From the NCBI GenBank assembly GCA_003499925.1, contig DNRQ01000040.1, positions 1 to 36,933 of the forward strand: a stretch of 36,933 bases of DNA. Direction: 5' to 3'. Source of the stretch: Geobacter sp. (GTDB taxonomy: Bacteria > Desulfobacterota > Desulfuromonadia > Geobacterales > Geobacteraceae). Under the pieces are notes generated by a model. The model worked only from the letters and a program-made list of their open reading frames with translations, did no database searches and was not told where the DNA came from. Both the position numbers and the translations under genes were made by a program. Of this stretch, positions 1-8,853 are shown piece by piece. Position 1 is the stretch's first letter; every line of letters begins with the position of its first letter.

Positions 1-54
1 GACCTTACCGGACAACACTGGGATCGAGGGGGATTTAGTCAGCTCAGGTGGGCA

Positions 55-90
55 AAATCCCCCCTTGCCCCCCCTTTGCAAAGGGGGGTA
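55..90. repeat. REP-like palindrome (CCCCCCTTTGCAAAGGGGGG type)
   Basis: A perfect 20-bp palindrome at 69-88 lies in a C-rich stretch downstream of the metV operon terminator. The same 20-bp core recurs at 12197-12216, so it is a dispersed repeat family and not a one-off hairpin. No gene is visible in positions 1-159. Confidence 0.75.
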
Positions 91-159
91 AAGGCACAGC
101 CTTTGTTTTGGATATAGTCCGTTCATGATTTCTCTTCATCACGATTTACCCCAGTGCTG

Positions 160-206
160 AAAAAAGGCCGTTGTCTCCGGGAGAATGTCCCGAAGCAACG
201 GCCTTT
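160..206 (-). terminator. Intrinsic terminator of the metF-metV operon
   Basis: Read on the minus strand, AAAGGCCGTTG pairs with CAACGGCCTTT as a perfect 11-bp stem. Inside it GGGA/TCCC can form a second short stem. The stem is followed by a run of T. It lies 66 bp beyond the metV stop codon and is the only strong terminator downstream of the operon. Confidence 0.85.
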
Positions 207-271
207 CCTCACACTATTTCACCGCTTTTCACCGGATGAAGCAGTTGGCCTCAGAGGGGTGGAGCCGGCCC

Positions 272-964
272 TTATGCCTTTGGCCCCAGCCCGGCGATGC
301 ATTGGTCCTCGCGGACGACCTTGCGCGTTCCTCCGTCGAGCCCTTTTGACCAGTCGTTCGGGGGGGTGATCTCCTCAAGCCTCCCCAGCATCCCGATTTC
401 CTTGGCGCGATCGTAGATCAACTGCCAGGCGCAGTCCAGCTCTTCACGGACTTCGCATTGTCCGTCCCGGGATCCGCCGCAGGGGCCGTTGAAGAGGTGC
501 TTGGAGCACCGGGTGATCGGACAGATTCCGGCGAATTCGCCCAGCCGGCAGTTGCCGCAGCCGGAACACTTCTCGGCCCAGACACCCTGCGATTCCAGCA
601 GGCCCATGAATTGGGTGTTCAGACCGGGATAGACGGCGGTGCCGGGAAACCGCTCGGCCAGCGCCTGGACCCCGACCCCGCAACCAAAAGAGCAGATGGC
701 GTCGTACTCCGCGCCATGAGAAGCCAGGGCGTCGAAAAAGGCGTCGTCGCACTGCCGCTCGATGGTGCACTCGTCGACCACCACCTCGCCTCGACCGATG
801 AGCTTGAGGGACATGCGCAGGGCTGAGCCGAGGATGCCGACCTCCCGCTCGCCGCCGGCGAGGCAGACGGTCACGCAGGTGCCGCATCCCACCAGCAAAA
901 CCCGGCTGTGCCCCTGGATCATATCGCGTATTTCACGGACGTTCTTACGGTTGGCAACGATCAT
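272..964 (-). CDS. metV: MetV: zinc/iron-sulfur partner of methylenetetrahydrofolate reductase
   Basis: This 230-residue protein matches the MTHFR C-terminal (MetV) family, which binds MetF in acetogen-type methylenetetrahydrofolate reductases. It is very Cys-rich: C27/C30/C34, C66/C72, C91/C95, then a cluster at C133, C136, C139, C148, C153, C162 and C170, consistent with Fe-S or Zn binding. The ATG at 964 has an AGGAG ribosome site and overlaps the mvhD stop by 20 nt, so the two are probably translationally coupled. It is the last gene of the operon, while its partner metF is the second gene. The family is clear. Its exact role in electron transfer to MetF is taken from the Moorella-type complex. 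Confidence 0.9.
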   Translation of the reverse strand: MIVANRKNVREIRDMIQGHSRVLLVGCGTCVTVCLAGGEREVGILGSALRMSLKLIGRGEVVVDECTIERQCDDAFFDALASHGAEYDAICSFGCGVGVQALAERFPGTAVYPGLNTQFMGLLESQGVWAEKCSGCGNCRLGEFAGICPITRCSKHLFNGPCGGSRDGQCEVREELDCAWQLIYDRAKEIGMLGRLEEITPPNDWSKGLDGGTRKVVREDQCIAGLGPKA

Positions 965-1454
965 TGGCTTCTCCTGCCCTGTCGGACTCCAGCATTTTTT
1001 CGGCCTGCCTGGTCATCTCCCGAACGCCAGCTTCTGCGCCGCATGCCGAGCGCAAAGGGCTCGGTCCAAGCAAGGTCAGGCGTGTGGTCATCTCGTTCAC
1101 GATCTGGGCGAAGCGCGGTCCCTCGGCCGAGGAGAGATTGAACATCTCGACCCGCTCGGGTTCCAGGCCGATCTCCCCCAGGAGCTCGCGGGCTCGCTCG
1201 ACCCGGCGGCGCGCCCGGAGGTTTCCCTCCAGGAAATGGCAGCCTCCCTCCAGGCAACCGGCAACGATGACCCCGTCGACGCCGCGCTCGAATGCGGCCA
1301 GGACGAAGTTCACCTCCAGTTTGCCGGTGCAGGGGAGCTTCAGCACGCGCACGTTGTTCGGATACTGCAGACGCATCGAGCCGGCCAGATCCGCTGCGGC
1401 ATAGGCGCAGTAGTGGCAGCAGAAGGCGAGTATCAAGGGTTCATGGTCGGCCAT
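945..1454 (-). CDS. mvhD: MvhD-like iron-sulfur subunit (first of two)
   Basis: A 169-residue MvhD/FlpD-family protein, a small Fe-S adaptor that passes electrons into HdrA in hydrogenase- or formate-coupled Hdr complexes. Visible ligands are C12, C13, C16, C42 (in PCTGK), C67 and C72, the family pattern. An upstream in-frame start at 1535 would add 27 residues encoded by an A-rich repeat region. I chose ATG 1454 because family similarity begins there and AGGA precedes it at suitable distance. It follows the long HdrA gene and overlaps metV. A shorter paralogue opens the same operon. The C-terminal ~50 residues after the conserved core are unlike the paralogue. Confidence 0.88.
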   Translation of the reverse strand: MADHEPLILAFCCHYCAYAAADLAGSMRLQYPNNVRVLKLPCTGKLEVNFVLAAFERGVDGVIVAGCLEGGCHFLEGNLRARRRVERARELLGEIGLEPERVEMFNLSSAEGPRFAQIVNEMTTRLTLLGPSPLRSACGAEAGVREMTRQAEKMLESDRAGEANDRCQP

Positions 1455-1471
1455 TGGGGTTCCTGTTCTTT

Positions 1472-1619
1472 GCCGCAAAAAGGCACAAAAGTCGCAGAAA
1501 AAGGCTTTTAACATCCAAGGATTATTAACATCCAAGAATGCTGAATCTGTTGGTCAGTAGGCTTTTAGTACAACTGCTGAAAGCTTTGATTCTTTTTGCG
1601 TCTTTTGTGCTTTTTTGGC
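1472..1619. repeat. Long imperfect inverted repeat between hdrA and mvhD
   Basis: The left arm (about 1472-1503, rich in GCAAAAAGGCACAAAAG) is the near reverse complement of the right arm (about 1591-1619, TTTTGCGTCTTTTGTGC). It fills most of the 177-bp gap between hdrA and mvhD. It resembles a dispersed AT-rich repeat unlike the GC-rich genes beside it. No coding potential is seen. Confidence 0.6.
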
Positions 1620-1631
1620 TGAACGTTTTTT

Positions 1632-4600
1632 TTAAATTTTGTGCCACTGTGGCGGCGCTACGCCTGCCTGCTCGGGGTACGGGTGCCGCACCGGCTTCTC
1701 CGCCGGCTCGGCCCGGAGCAGACTGTTCACCGCGGCGAGGATCTGGGTGTCCAGGTAATGGCGCAGGGTGATCGCCTTGGCGGGACATTCGGAGGCGCAG
1801 CTCCCGCATCCCATGCAGACCACTCCCTGCACCTCGGCCTTGTTGTCGTCCCCGATCTTCGGCGCCATGTAGGCGCAGAGGTGGACGCAGGTCATGCAGG
1901 ATACGCACTTGTCCGGGTCGACGCAGGCTATCTGGCCGCTCACCGGCATCTGCTTGTGCGACAGGATGGTCGCGGCACGGGCGGCCACGGCGTTCGCCTG
2001 GGAGATCGACTCTGTGATGAATTTCGGCGAGTGGGCGGTGCCGCAGATGAAGAGCCCTTCGCTTGCGAAATCGACCGGACGCAGCTTCATGTGGGCTTCC
2101 AGGAAGAAGCCGTCGGCGTTGAGCGGCACGCGCAGCAGCTCGGAGATCTCCTTGCGGCCGGCACGAGGCTTCATCGGCGCGGCCAAAACGACCAGGTCCG
2201 GCTCGACCTGCAGCTCACGCCCCAGCGCCGGCTCGCGCACCTTGAGCCGCAGTTTCCCCCCCAGCTCCAGCTGCGGCGGCTGCTCGGCCTCGTACCGGAC
2301 AAAGAGGACCCCTTTCTCCCGGGCCTCCCGGTAGGCCGCCTCGCGGTAGCCGTAGGTCCGCATGTCGCGGTAGAGCACCATGATCCGCGCCTTGGGGAAG
2401 CGCTCCTTCAGCTGCAGCGCGTTACGCACCGCCGTGGTGCAGCAGACCCGGCTGCAGTAGGGCCGCTCCTCGCTGCGCTGCTCGACGCACTGGATCATGA
2501 CCACCGTCGCCTTGGCGGGTAGGGCGATCTCGTCGCGCCCCAGGCGGTCGGCCAGCTCAAGCTGGGTGAGAACCTGGCTGCTCTGGCCGTACCCGTAGCT
2601 CTCGGGCTTCACCTCACTGGCGCCGGTGGCAACCACCACCACCCCGTGCTTGATCTCCCCGGTTTCTCCCGCGGTAACGATCCGGGAGGTGAAGCCGCCG
2701 ACGTTTCCGTCCACCTTGGCGACCTTGGAAGCGATGTGGACGGTGATCTGCCGGGAAGCCCTGACCCGCTCGACGGTCTGGGCGAGAAATGCCTGGACGT
2801 CATTGTGATCGACCCTGTGGATCTCGCGGATGGTCCCGCCCAGTTGATCGGTCTGTTCCACCAGGTGAACCGGGAAGCCCTGGTCGGCCAGCGCCAGTGC
2901 CGCGGTCATGCCGGCGATGCCGCCGCCGATCACCAGGGCGCCGTGGCTCACCGGCACCGTGTCCTCCTGAAGGGGCATGAGCCGCGCCGCTCGCCCCACC
3001 GCCATCCGCACCAGGTCGGTCGCCTTGGCCGTAGCCTGCTCCGGGCCTGCCGTGTGCACCCATGAACATTGGTCCCGGATGTTGGCCATCTCGAACAGAT
3101 AGGGGTTCAATCCCGCATCCCGCAGGGTGTCGCGGAAGATCGGCTCGTGCGTTCGCGGGGTGCACGAGGCGACCACCACCCGGTTCAGCCGGTTCGCGAT
3201 GATTTTTTCCTTCATCAGGTCCTGGTTGTTGGAGGCGCAGGTGTAGACGTTGTGCTCGGCCAGGATCACGTTGGGGAGCCCCTTGGCCCGCGTCACCACC
3301 GCTTCCACGTCGACCACCGAGGCGATGTTGCTGCCGCAATGGCAGACGAAGACGCCGATCCTCGGGGGTTCGTCGGTGACGTCGCGCTGCGGCGGATAGC
3401 TCTTGGTCCTGACCTGCGTCCCCCGGGCCGGGGCGAGGAGCGACATGGCCCGGGCCGCGGCAGCGCTTGCCTGCATGACCGTGTCGGGGATATCCTTGGG
3501 CTCCTGGAAGGCGCCGCCGACATAGACACCGGGCCGGGAGGTATCCAGGGGAAGGAGTTCGCTGGTCTTGGCAAAGCCCCAGCGGTTCAGCACCACCCCG
3601 AGACGCTCCGCCTGTTCCTGTAGCGAGGCGCTCGGTTCCAGACCAAGCGAGAGCACGATCAGGTCGAATTCCTCCTCGACCGGCTTCATGTCGGGATTCA
3701 TGTGAACCAGGCGCAGGTTCCTGCTCCCCGGCATCTCGTAGGTCCGGGAGATGAAGGATCGGACGTAACGGACCCCGAGCTTCCTGGCCCGCTCGTAATA
3801 GCGGTCGAAATCCTTGCCGAAGGCCCGCAGGTCGAGGAAGAAGACGGTGACCTCCAGGCCCGGCTCGTGCTCCATGGCGAGGATCGCCTCCTTGGTGGCC
3901 GCCATGCAGCAGACCGAGGAGCAGTAATCGTTGTCGCAGCCGGAATCGCGCGAGCCGACGCACTGGATGAAGGCGAGGCGCCCGGGCGCCCTTCCGTCCG
4001 AGGGGCGGGTAAGGTGGCCGCGGGTGGGGCCTGAGGCGGAGAGCATCCGCTCGAACTGCACGTTGGTCAGCACATTGGGAGCGAAGCCGAAGCCGAATTC
4101 CCCCCGCCTGGTGGCGTCGAACGCCTCGAAACCCGGCGTCAGCACGACCGAGCCCACCTTGAGGTCGATGGTCCGGGCGCTCTGCTCATAATCGATGGCA
4201 CCTGCCCCGCAGACCTTGGAACAGAGGCCGCAGGCGTCGCTTTTGAAATGGACGCAGTTGTCGCGGTCGATGTACGGCACGCGGGGCGAGGCCTGGGGAT
4301 GGGCCAGGTCGATGCAGGGGCGAGCCGTGAGGTATTGATCGTAGGCCGTATTGTGGGGCCGCAAGCGGCGCGAGGTGATGGTCTTCAGGTCGATGGAGCC
4401 CGTGGGGCAGACGAAGGCGCAGGCGCCGCAGGCCTGGCACTGGTCGGTCTGTTCGGCATAAGCCGTTTGCACCTGTTTGGCGGTGCCGCGGCCGAAGAGG
4501 TTGACGGCGCCGCGCCCCATCATCTCGTTGCAGACCCGCGCGCAAAGCCCGCACAGGATGCACTTTCCGTCCGCCACCGGTTGGAACGGGGTCGACTCGA

Positions 4601-4967
4601 CCCCGAGGCCGGCTGCGAACTCGGCAAGCTCCGAGGAGTCCGGTGCCTGGGCCAGGAGCAGTTCCACGATGGTGCGTCGCGACTCCCGGACCTGTTCCGT
4701 TTCCGTATGGACGACGAGGCCCCGCTCCGCCGGGTAGCTGCACGAAGCCACCAGTTGCCGCCCCTGCCCCCGTTCGATCTCCACGAGGCAGACCCGGCAG
4801 GCGCCGTACGAGGTGAGGCCCCGATAGTTGCACAGGGTCGGGATCTGCACACCCATCTGGCGGGCGGCGTCGAGAATCGTCGTGCCGGCCTGGACTTCGG
4901 CGCTGCGGCCGTCCACGGTCACCTTGAAGCGGTCGGCCAAGATCCTGTCGGAAGTCGATGCGTCCAT
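1632..4967 (-). CDS. hdrA: NuoG-N / split HdrA C-half / full HdrA fusion flavoprotein
   Basis: 1111 residues. Residues ~13-80 are a NuoG/HydA-like [2Fe-2S] domain (C46, C57, C60, C76). [4Fe-4S] motifs follow at C136-C146 and C177-C187. Residues ~225-515 match the second half of HdrA, from its middle ferredoxin (C246, C249, C253) through QCVGSRD and the SSVCC motif. A second HdrA starts at ~536 (GVFVCHCG) with an FAD Rossmann motif at 681-686 and two C-terminal ferredoxin motifs. HdrA carries the bifurcating flavin. Start ATG 4967 is chosen because the 63 upstream in-frame codons are translated tandem repeat; GGAAG precedes it. The missing HdrA N-half lies in the gene at 7056-7970. Expected cytoplasmic core of the operon's redox complex. 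Confidence 0.9.
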   Translation of the reverse strand: MDASTSDRILADRFKVTVDGRSAEVQAGTTILDAARQMGVQIPTLCNYRGLTSYGACRVCLVEIERGQGRQLVASCSYPAERGLVVHTETEQVRESRRTIVELLLAQAPDSSELAEFAAGLGVESTPFQPVADGKCILCGLCARVCNEMMGRGAVNLFGRGTAKQVQTAYAEQTDQCQACGACAFVCPTGSIDLKTITSRRLRPHNTAYDQYLTARPCIDLAHPQASPRVPYIDRDNCVHFKSDACGLCSKVCGAGAIDYEQSARTIDLKVGSVVLTPGFEAFDATRRGEFGFGFAPNVLTNVQFERMLSASGPTRGHLTRPSDGRAPGRLAFIQCVGSRDSGCDNDYCSSVCCMAATKEAILAMEHEPGLEVTVFFLDLRAFGKDFDRYYERARKLGVRYVRSFISRTYEMPGSRNLRLVHMNPDMKPVEEEFDLIVLSLGLEPSASLQEQAERLGVVLNRWGFAKTSELLPLDTSRPGVYVGGAFQEPKDIPDTVMQASAAAARAMSLLAPARGTQVRTKSYPPQRDVTDEPPRIGVFVCHCGSNIASVVDVEAVVTRAKGLPNVILAEHNVYTCASNNQDLMKEKIIANRLNRVVVASCTPRTHEPIFRDTLRDAGLNPYLFEMANIRDQCSWVHTAGPEQATAKATDLVRMAVGRAARLMPLQEDTVPVSHGALVIGGGIAGMTAALALADQGFPVHLVEQTDQLGGTIREIHRVDHNDVQAFLAQTVERVRASRQITVHIASKVAKVDGNVGGFTSRIVTAGETGEIKHGVVVVATGASEVKPESYGYGQSSQVLTQLELADRLGRDEIALPAKATVVMIQCVEQRSEERPYCSRVCCTTAVRNALQLKERFPKARIMVLYRDMRTYGYREAAYREAREKGVLFVRYEAEQPPQLELGGKLRLKVREPALGRELQVEPDLVVLAAPMKPRAGRKEISELLRVPLNADGFFLEAHMKLRPVDFASEGLFICGTAHSPKFITESISQANAVAARAATILSHKQMPVSGQIACVDPDKCVSCMTCVHLCAYMAPKIGDDNKAEVQGVVCMGCGSCASECPAKAITLRHYLDTQILAAVNSLLRAEPAEKPVRHPYPEQAGVAPPQWHKI

Positions 4968-5011
4968 AGTCAAGCTTCCATCCTCCCTGGGGGGCTGAGC
5001 GGCAGAAAGTC

Positions 5012-5242
5012 CCCCTCGTTCCCAAGCTCCATGCCCTCGTTCCCAAGCTCCAGCTTGGGGACACCCTCGTTCCCAAGCTCCAGCTTGGGGACACCCTCGT
5101 TCCCAAGCTCCAGCTTGGGGACACCCTCGTTCCCAAGCTCCAGCTTGGGGACGCAAATTGCCCGTGAAGCTCCGCTTCGCTGCAATGCAAAGCCGGAGCT
5201 TTGCCCCGCAATGGCATTCCCAAGCAGGAGCTTGGGAACGAG
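5012..5242. repeat. 30-bp tandem repeat array (CCCAAGCTCCAGCTTGGG core) inside the operon
   Basis: Four head-to-tail 30-bp units run from 5034 to 5153. A 21-bp partial unit lies at 5012-5032 and an inverted, diverged unit at 5216-5240. Each unit has a palindromic core. The array occupies the 346-bp gap between the NuoF-like and HdrA genes, whereas most neighbouring genes overlap by 4 nt. There are no variable spacers, so this is not a CRISPR array. Confidence 0.9.
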
Positions 5243-5313
5243 AAGAACGAGAAGCCGCGTTGCCCGCTGAAATAACCGTCTTGAAAGACAGCTAGTCCAC
5301 GATGTCGTGGCAC

Positions 5314-7059
5314 TTAGCAGGTAAGGCCTTCGCAAACCCCGGCGGGGCAGCTCTTCTCATGCACGTGCTTCTCGAACTCGGCTCGGAAATGCTGCAGCGT
5401 GGCAAGCACCGCGCTTGGGGCCATGCCCCCCAAGCCGCAGACCGCCGCCGTCTTCATGGTCCGGGCGAGCTTCTCCAGGAGTTTCAGGTCGGCCTCGCAA
5501 CCGGCCCCTGCGCAGATCCGGTCCATGATGCCGGACAACTGCCTCAGCCCTTCGCGACAGGGGACGCACTTGCCGCACGACTCCTCCAGGAAAAATCCGA
5601 CCAGGTGCCGGGCCATGTCGACCGTGCAGGCGCCGTCGTCGAGCACGATGATCCCGCCGGTGCCGATCATCACGGTCTCTCCGGCGCGGTCCTCGGTATC
5701 GATGGCCAACTCCAGCACGGAGGGGGGGAGGCAGCCGCGCGCCGCGCCGCCGGCCTGGAGCGCCTTCAAGGGGCGGTCTCCGATGATCCCCCCGCCGATC
5801 TGGTAGATCATCTGGCTCAGCGAGAACCCGAACGGTACCTCGACGAGTCCGGCGTTCCTGACCGCTCCTTCGAGAGAGAAAACGGTGGTGCCGGGGGTGC
5901 GCCTGGTTCCCATCGCGGCATACCAGTCGGCGCCGCGCGTCAGGATGGGCGCGACGCTGGCCCAGGTCTTCACGTTGTTGACCACGGTCGGGTTGCCCCA
6001 GAGTCCGCTGGTCACCGGATAGGGAGGCCGGCTGCGCGGCTCTCCCGCATGCCCTTCGATCGACTCGAGCAGCGCGGTTTCCTCGCCGCAGATATAGGCG
6101 CCGGCGCCGACCCTGATCTTGATCCGGAACGACCGGCCGCTCCCCAGGACATCATCTCCCAGAAGCCCTGCTTTTTCCGCCTGATCGATCGCGGCCTGCA
6201 GGGTGGCGATGGCCAGCGGGTATTCGCTGCGGATGTAGATGAACCCTTCCCGGGCACCGATGGCGTAGGCGCCGATCAGCATCCCTTCGATCACGGCATG
6301 CGGGTCCCCTTCGAGGACGGTCCGGTCCATGTAGGATCCCGGCTCTCCCTCGTCGGCGTTGCAGACCACGTATTTGGCGGCGCCGCCGGCGCTCCTGGCG
6401 AACCGCCATTTCTGCCCGGTCGGGAAGGCGGCCCCGCCACGGCCGCGCAGCCCGGACCTGGTCACCTCGTCGATGATCTTATCGGGAGTCATCTCCGTGA
6501 AGGCGCTCAGGGCGCCGCGGTAGGCGCCGCGGGCGATCACCTCGGAAATCGAGAGGGGATCGATGGAGCCGCAGTTGCGCAGAATGACCTTTTTCTGGCT
6601 TCGATAAAAATCGAGGCTGGACCATTCGGGAACCTCAGCCAGGGCTTTGTCGTGAGCGGGATAGCTATGGGCCTCTCCGGTCAGCACGTGCTCCTCGCTC
6701 TCGAACCGGCCCAATGCCAGCTCCGGCCGCAGCTCCCCGTTGGCGGCGTACCCGGCCAGGAGGCTCCGGGTCTTTTCGGGGGTCATGTTGCCATAGCTCA
6801 CCCGCGGCCCGTTCGGCACGAAGAGGTCGAGGAGCGGTTCCTGCGAGCAGAAACCGATGCATCCGATCCGGGTGACGGTCGCGTCAAGACCGAGTTCCTT
6901 GACCGCGGCAATGGCCGCAGCCTCGACCGCCCCCGCGCCGACGGCAAGCCCGCAGCTGGCCGAGCCGACCGCGATCTTCAGCCTTTTCGGGTAGAGGGTG
7001 GCGAGCCCCGCGGCCGCTACCGTTTTCAGCTCCTCGATACTTCTTATGGGCTGGTTCAT
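5314..7059 (-). CDS. nuoF: NuoF-like NADH-oxidising FMN/iron-sulfur subunit
   Basis: 581 residues. Residues ~25-105 form a thioredoxin-like [2Fe-2S] domain (C36, C67, C71) as at the N-terminus of HoxF/HydB. The 51-kDa subunit fold follows, with the FMN/NADH motif GLRGRGGAAFPTG at 204-216 and NADEGEPG at 234-241. The [4Fe-4S] ligands are C495, C498, C501 and C541. It should oxidise NADH and feed the complex. It lacks the C-terminal double ferredoxin of HydB and ends in a short Cys-containing tail. ATG 7059 overlaps the upstream stop (ATGA). A longer in-frame start at 7149 lies inside that gene and has no support. The gap to hdrA downstream is filled by tandem repeats. Confidence 0.9.
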   Translation of the reverse strand: MNQPIRSIEELKTVAAAGLATLYPKRLKIAVGSASCGLAVGAGAVEAAAIAAVKELGLDATVTRIGCIGFCSQEPLLDLFVPNGPRVSYGNMTPEKTRSLLAGYAANGELRPELALGRFESEEHVLTGEAHSYPAHDKALAEVPEWSSLDFYRSQKKVILRNCGSIDPLSISEVIARGAYRGALSAFTEMTPDKIIDEVTRSGLRGRGGAAFPTGQKWRFARSAGGAAKYVVCNADEGEPGSYMDRTVLEGDPHAVIEGMLIGAYAIGAREGFIYIRSEYPLAIATLQAAIDQAEKAGLLGDDVLGSGRSFRIKIRVGAGAYICGEETALLESIEGHAGEPRSRPPYPVTSGLWGNPTVVNNVKTWASVAPILTRGADWYAAMGTRRTPGTTVFSLEGAVRNAGLVEVPFGFSLSQMIYQIGGGIIGDRPLKALQAGGAARGCLPPSVLELAIDTEDRAGETVMIGTGGIIVLDDGACTVDMARHLVGFFLEESCGKCVPCREGLRQLSGIMDRICAGAGCEADLKLLEKLARTMKTAAVCGLGGMAPSAVLATLQHFRAEFEKHVHEKSCPAGVCEGLTC

Positions 7060-7970
7060 GCGAATTGCTCCAGGATGTCCGGGACCCTGTCGAGATTGAC
7101 CCTTCCGAAGCTCTGGCCGTCGACGCGCATCGCGGGCGAAGAGGCGCAAAGCCCGAGGCAGCGCACCGTGCGCAGCGTGTAGCGGCCGGTGGGGTCGGTT
7201 TGACCCGGCTCCACGCCGATAACCTGTTGCAGCCGCTCAAGAATGGCCCGCGCTCCCCGCGAATGGCAGGAGGTTCCGTCGCACGCCTCCACGATGTGCC
7301 GCCCCACCGGTTGCAGTCTGAACTGATCGTAAAAGCTCGCCACCCGCAGCACCTCGGTGAGCCGCACATCCCAGCGGCTGGCGACCTGCTCCAGGATGGC
7401 GCGGGGAAGATGGCCGTACCTTTCGTTGATCTCCTTGAGAACCGGCATCATCGCCCCCGGCTCCCCTTCGTGCTTGAAGAGGAATCCGTCCAGGGTGGAG
7501 GCGTCTTCACCGCTGAGCTCTTCGCGCGGCTGGAATTCCGGCGGGAGTTCCGGGTGGTTGCGCACCGGGCAGGCCGACCAGCAGTCGCCGCAACCGGTGC
7601 ACTTGCTCGAATCGATGCTGCGCGGGCGCTGCAGCACCTTGGCGTGGAAGCGTCCCGCCTCCCCCTCCAGTCCCGCCACCTCCGCCATGGTCAGCACTTC
7701 GATGTTCAGATCGCGCATGCACTCCACGAGCTTAGGCGAAATGATGCAGGTGGCGCAGTCGCCGGTCGGGAAGGTCTTGTCGAGGCGCGCCATCCCCCCG
7801 CCGATGGTGGGACTTTCCTCCACCAGGTAGACGCGGAAGCCGGCGGCCGAAAGGTCGAGCGATGCCTGGATGCCGGCGATACCGGCGCCGCAGACGAGCA
7901 CGGCCCCCCAGGGACCCCTGTCCTCTTTGAGAGAGCTTGCGACTTTTGCCTGGTTGGTGTCTGGACTCAT
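7056..7970 (-). CDS. HdrA N-half fused to NuoE
   Basis: 304 residues. Residues ~22-135 match the FAD-binding N-half of HdrA: Rossmann motif GAGIAG (28-33), KTFPTGDCATC (65-75) and a ferredoxin motif C124, C127, C130, C134. Residues ~175-304 are a complete NuoE-type thioredoxin-like [2Fe-2S] protein with ligands C230, C235, C271 and C275. The HdrA similarity stops just after the first ferredoxin motif, exactly where the protein at 1632-4967 picks it up. ATG 7970 sits 9 nt after GGGG. A GTG at 7985 would overlap hdrB and is an alternative. The stop overlaps the nuoF start. Confidence 0.88.
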   Translation of the reverse strand: MSPDTNQAKVASSLKEDRGPWGAVLVCGAGIAGIQASLDLSAAGFRVYLVEESPTIGGGMARLDKTFPTGDCATCIISPKLVECMRDLNIEVLTMAEVAGLEGEAGRFHAKVLQRPRSIDSSKCTGCGDCWSACPVRNHPELPPEFQPREELSGEDASTLDGFLFKHEGEPGAMMPVLKEINERYGHLPRAILEQVASRWDVRLTEVLRVASFYDQFRLQPVGRHIVEACDGTSCHSRGARAILERLQQVIGVEPGQTDPTGRYTLRTVRCLGLCASSPAMRVDGQSFGRVNLDRVPDILEQFA

Positions 7971-7974
7971 TTGT

Positions 7975-8853
7975 CTAAACCCCACTTGCCGCCAGCATCG
8001 GCTCGGCGCTGACGGTCAGGGCATCCAGCCCCAGTTCGGCGTTCGACAGCCCCAAGGCCAGCCCCAGCAGCTGGGTGATGTAAAGCACCGGCGTGTCCGG
8101 TATCGGTCCATGGGCCTTGGCCGCGTCCGCCTGGCGCAGATCGAGATTGCTCTCGCAAAGCGGACAGGCGACCGACAGGCAATCCGCCCCGGCGAGCCTG
8201 GCCATGGAAAGAAGCCGGTGGCTCAGGCGGTTGACGATTTCTGCGCGGGTGATGGCGAGCGAGGCCCCGCAGCATTCGGTCTGGAAGGGCCACTGCACCG
8301 GCTCCGCGCCGATCGCCGTCACAAGCTCTTCCATGCAACTGGGATGCTCGGCATCGTCGAAGGCCACGATGCGCGGCGGCCGGGTCAACAGACAGCCGTA
8401 ATAACAGGCGACCTTCATCCCTGTCAGGGGACGCCGGACCTTGGCGCGTACGGCATCGACTCCCAGATCGTTGACCAGCACATCGAGCAGGTGGCGCACC
8501 ACGACCCCGCCGTGGTACGGCTTTCCGGTGACCCGCTCGGCACGGGCCCGCTCTTCGGGGTCGTCCTGCACGGTATCGTTGGCGGTGCGCAACCGGGCAT
8601 AGCACGAGGCGCACGCGGTCAGTACCGGCAACCCCAACTCCCGGGCCTTCAGCAGATTCATCACCGGCAGTGCCACGCTCAAGGTGGCATTGCTGGTGTG
8701 GGCCGGCGTCGATCCGCAGCAGACCCAGTCGGGGATATCGACCAGTTCGATCCCCAGGGCGCGGCAGATCGCCCGCGTGGAGCGGTCCAAGTCCCACCCG
8801 GTCGACTCCAGGCTGCAGCCGGGGAAAAAAGCGTAACGAGTCCCGACAGTCAT
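7975..8853 (-). CDS. hdrB: HdrB: CCG-domain heterodisulfide reductase subunit
   Basis: 292 residues, two CCG domains. The first has C13, C45-C46, C81 and C84. The second has C150, C154, C194-C195, C230 and C233. In methanogen HdrB such motifs hold two noncubane [4Fe-4S] clusters that do disulfide chemistry. In bacterial MetFV-type complexes HdrB probably only relays electrons. ATG 8853 overlaps the hdrC stop by 4 nt, and the stop lies 4 nt before the HdrA-N/NuoE start. Both cysteine sets are complete, so there is no sign of decay. Confidence 0.92.
   Translation of the reverse strand: MTVGTRYAFFPGCSLESTGWDLDRSTRAICRALGIELVDIPDWVCCGSTPAHTSNATLSVALPVMNLLKARELGLPVLTACASCYARLRTANDTVQDDPEERARAERVTGKPYHGGVVVRHLLDVLVNDLGVDAVRAKVRRPLTGMKVACYYGCLLTRPPRIVAFDDAEHPSCMEELVTAIGAEPVQWPFQTECCGASLAITRAEIVNRLSHRLLSMARLAGADCLSVACPLCESNLDLRQADAAKAHGPIPDTPVLYITQLLGLALGLSNAELGLDALTVSAEPMLAASGV

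Noticed and set aside
5034..5153. CRISPR-like array
   Set aside because: The 30-bp units are contiguous with no variable spacers and no cas genes are near.
4968..5156. N-terminal extension of the HdrA fusion by 63 residues
   Set aside because: The extra residues are translated 30-bp tandem repeats, the similarity to NuoG-type domains starts after ATG 4967, and a ribosome site lies there.
1641..5270. Long plus-strand frames opposite hdrA and other operon genes
   Set aside because: High-GC shadow frames with no ribosome sites and no domain content; the minus strand carries clear cofactor motifs.
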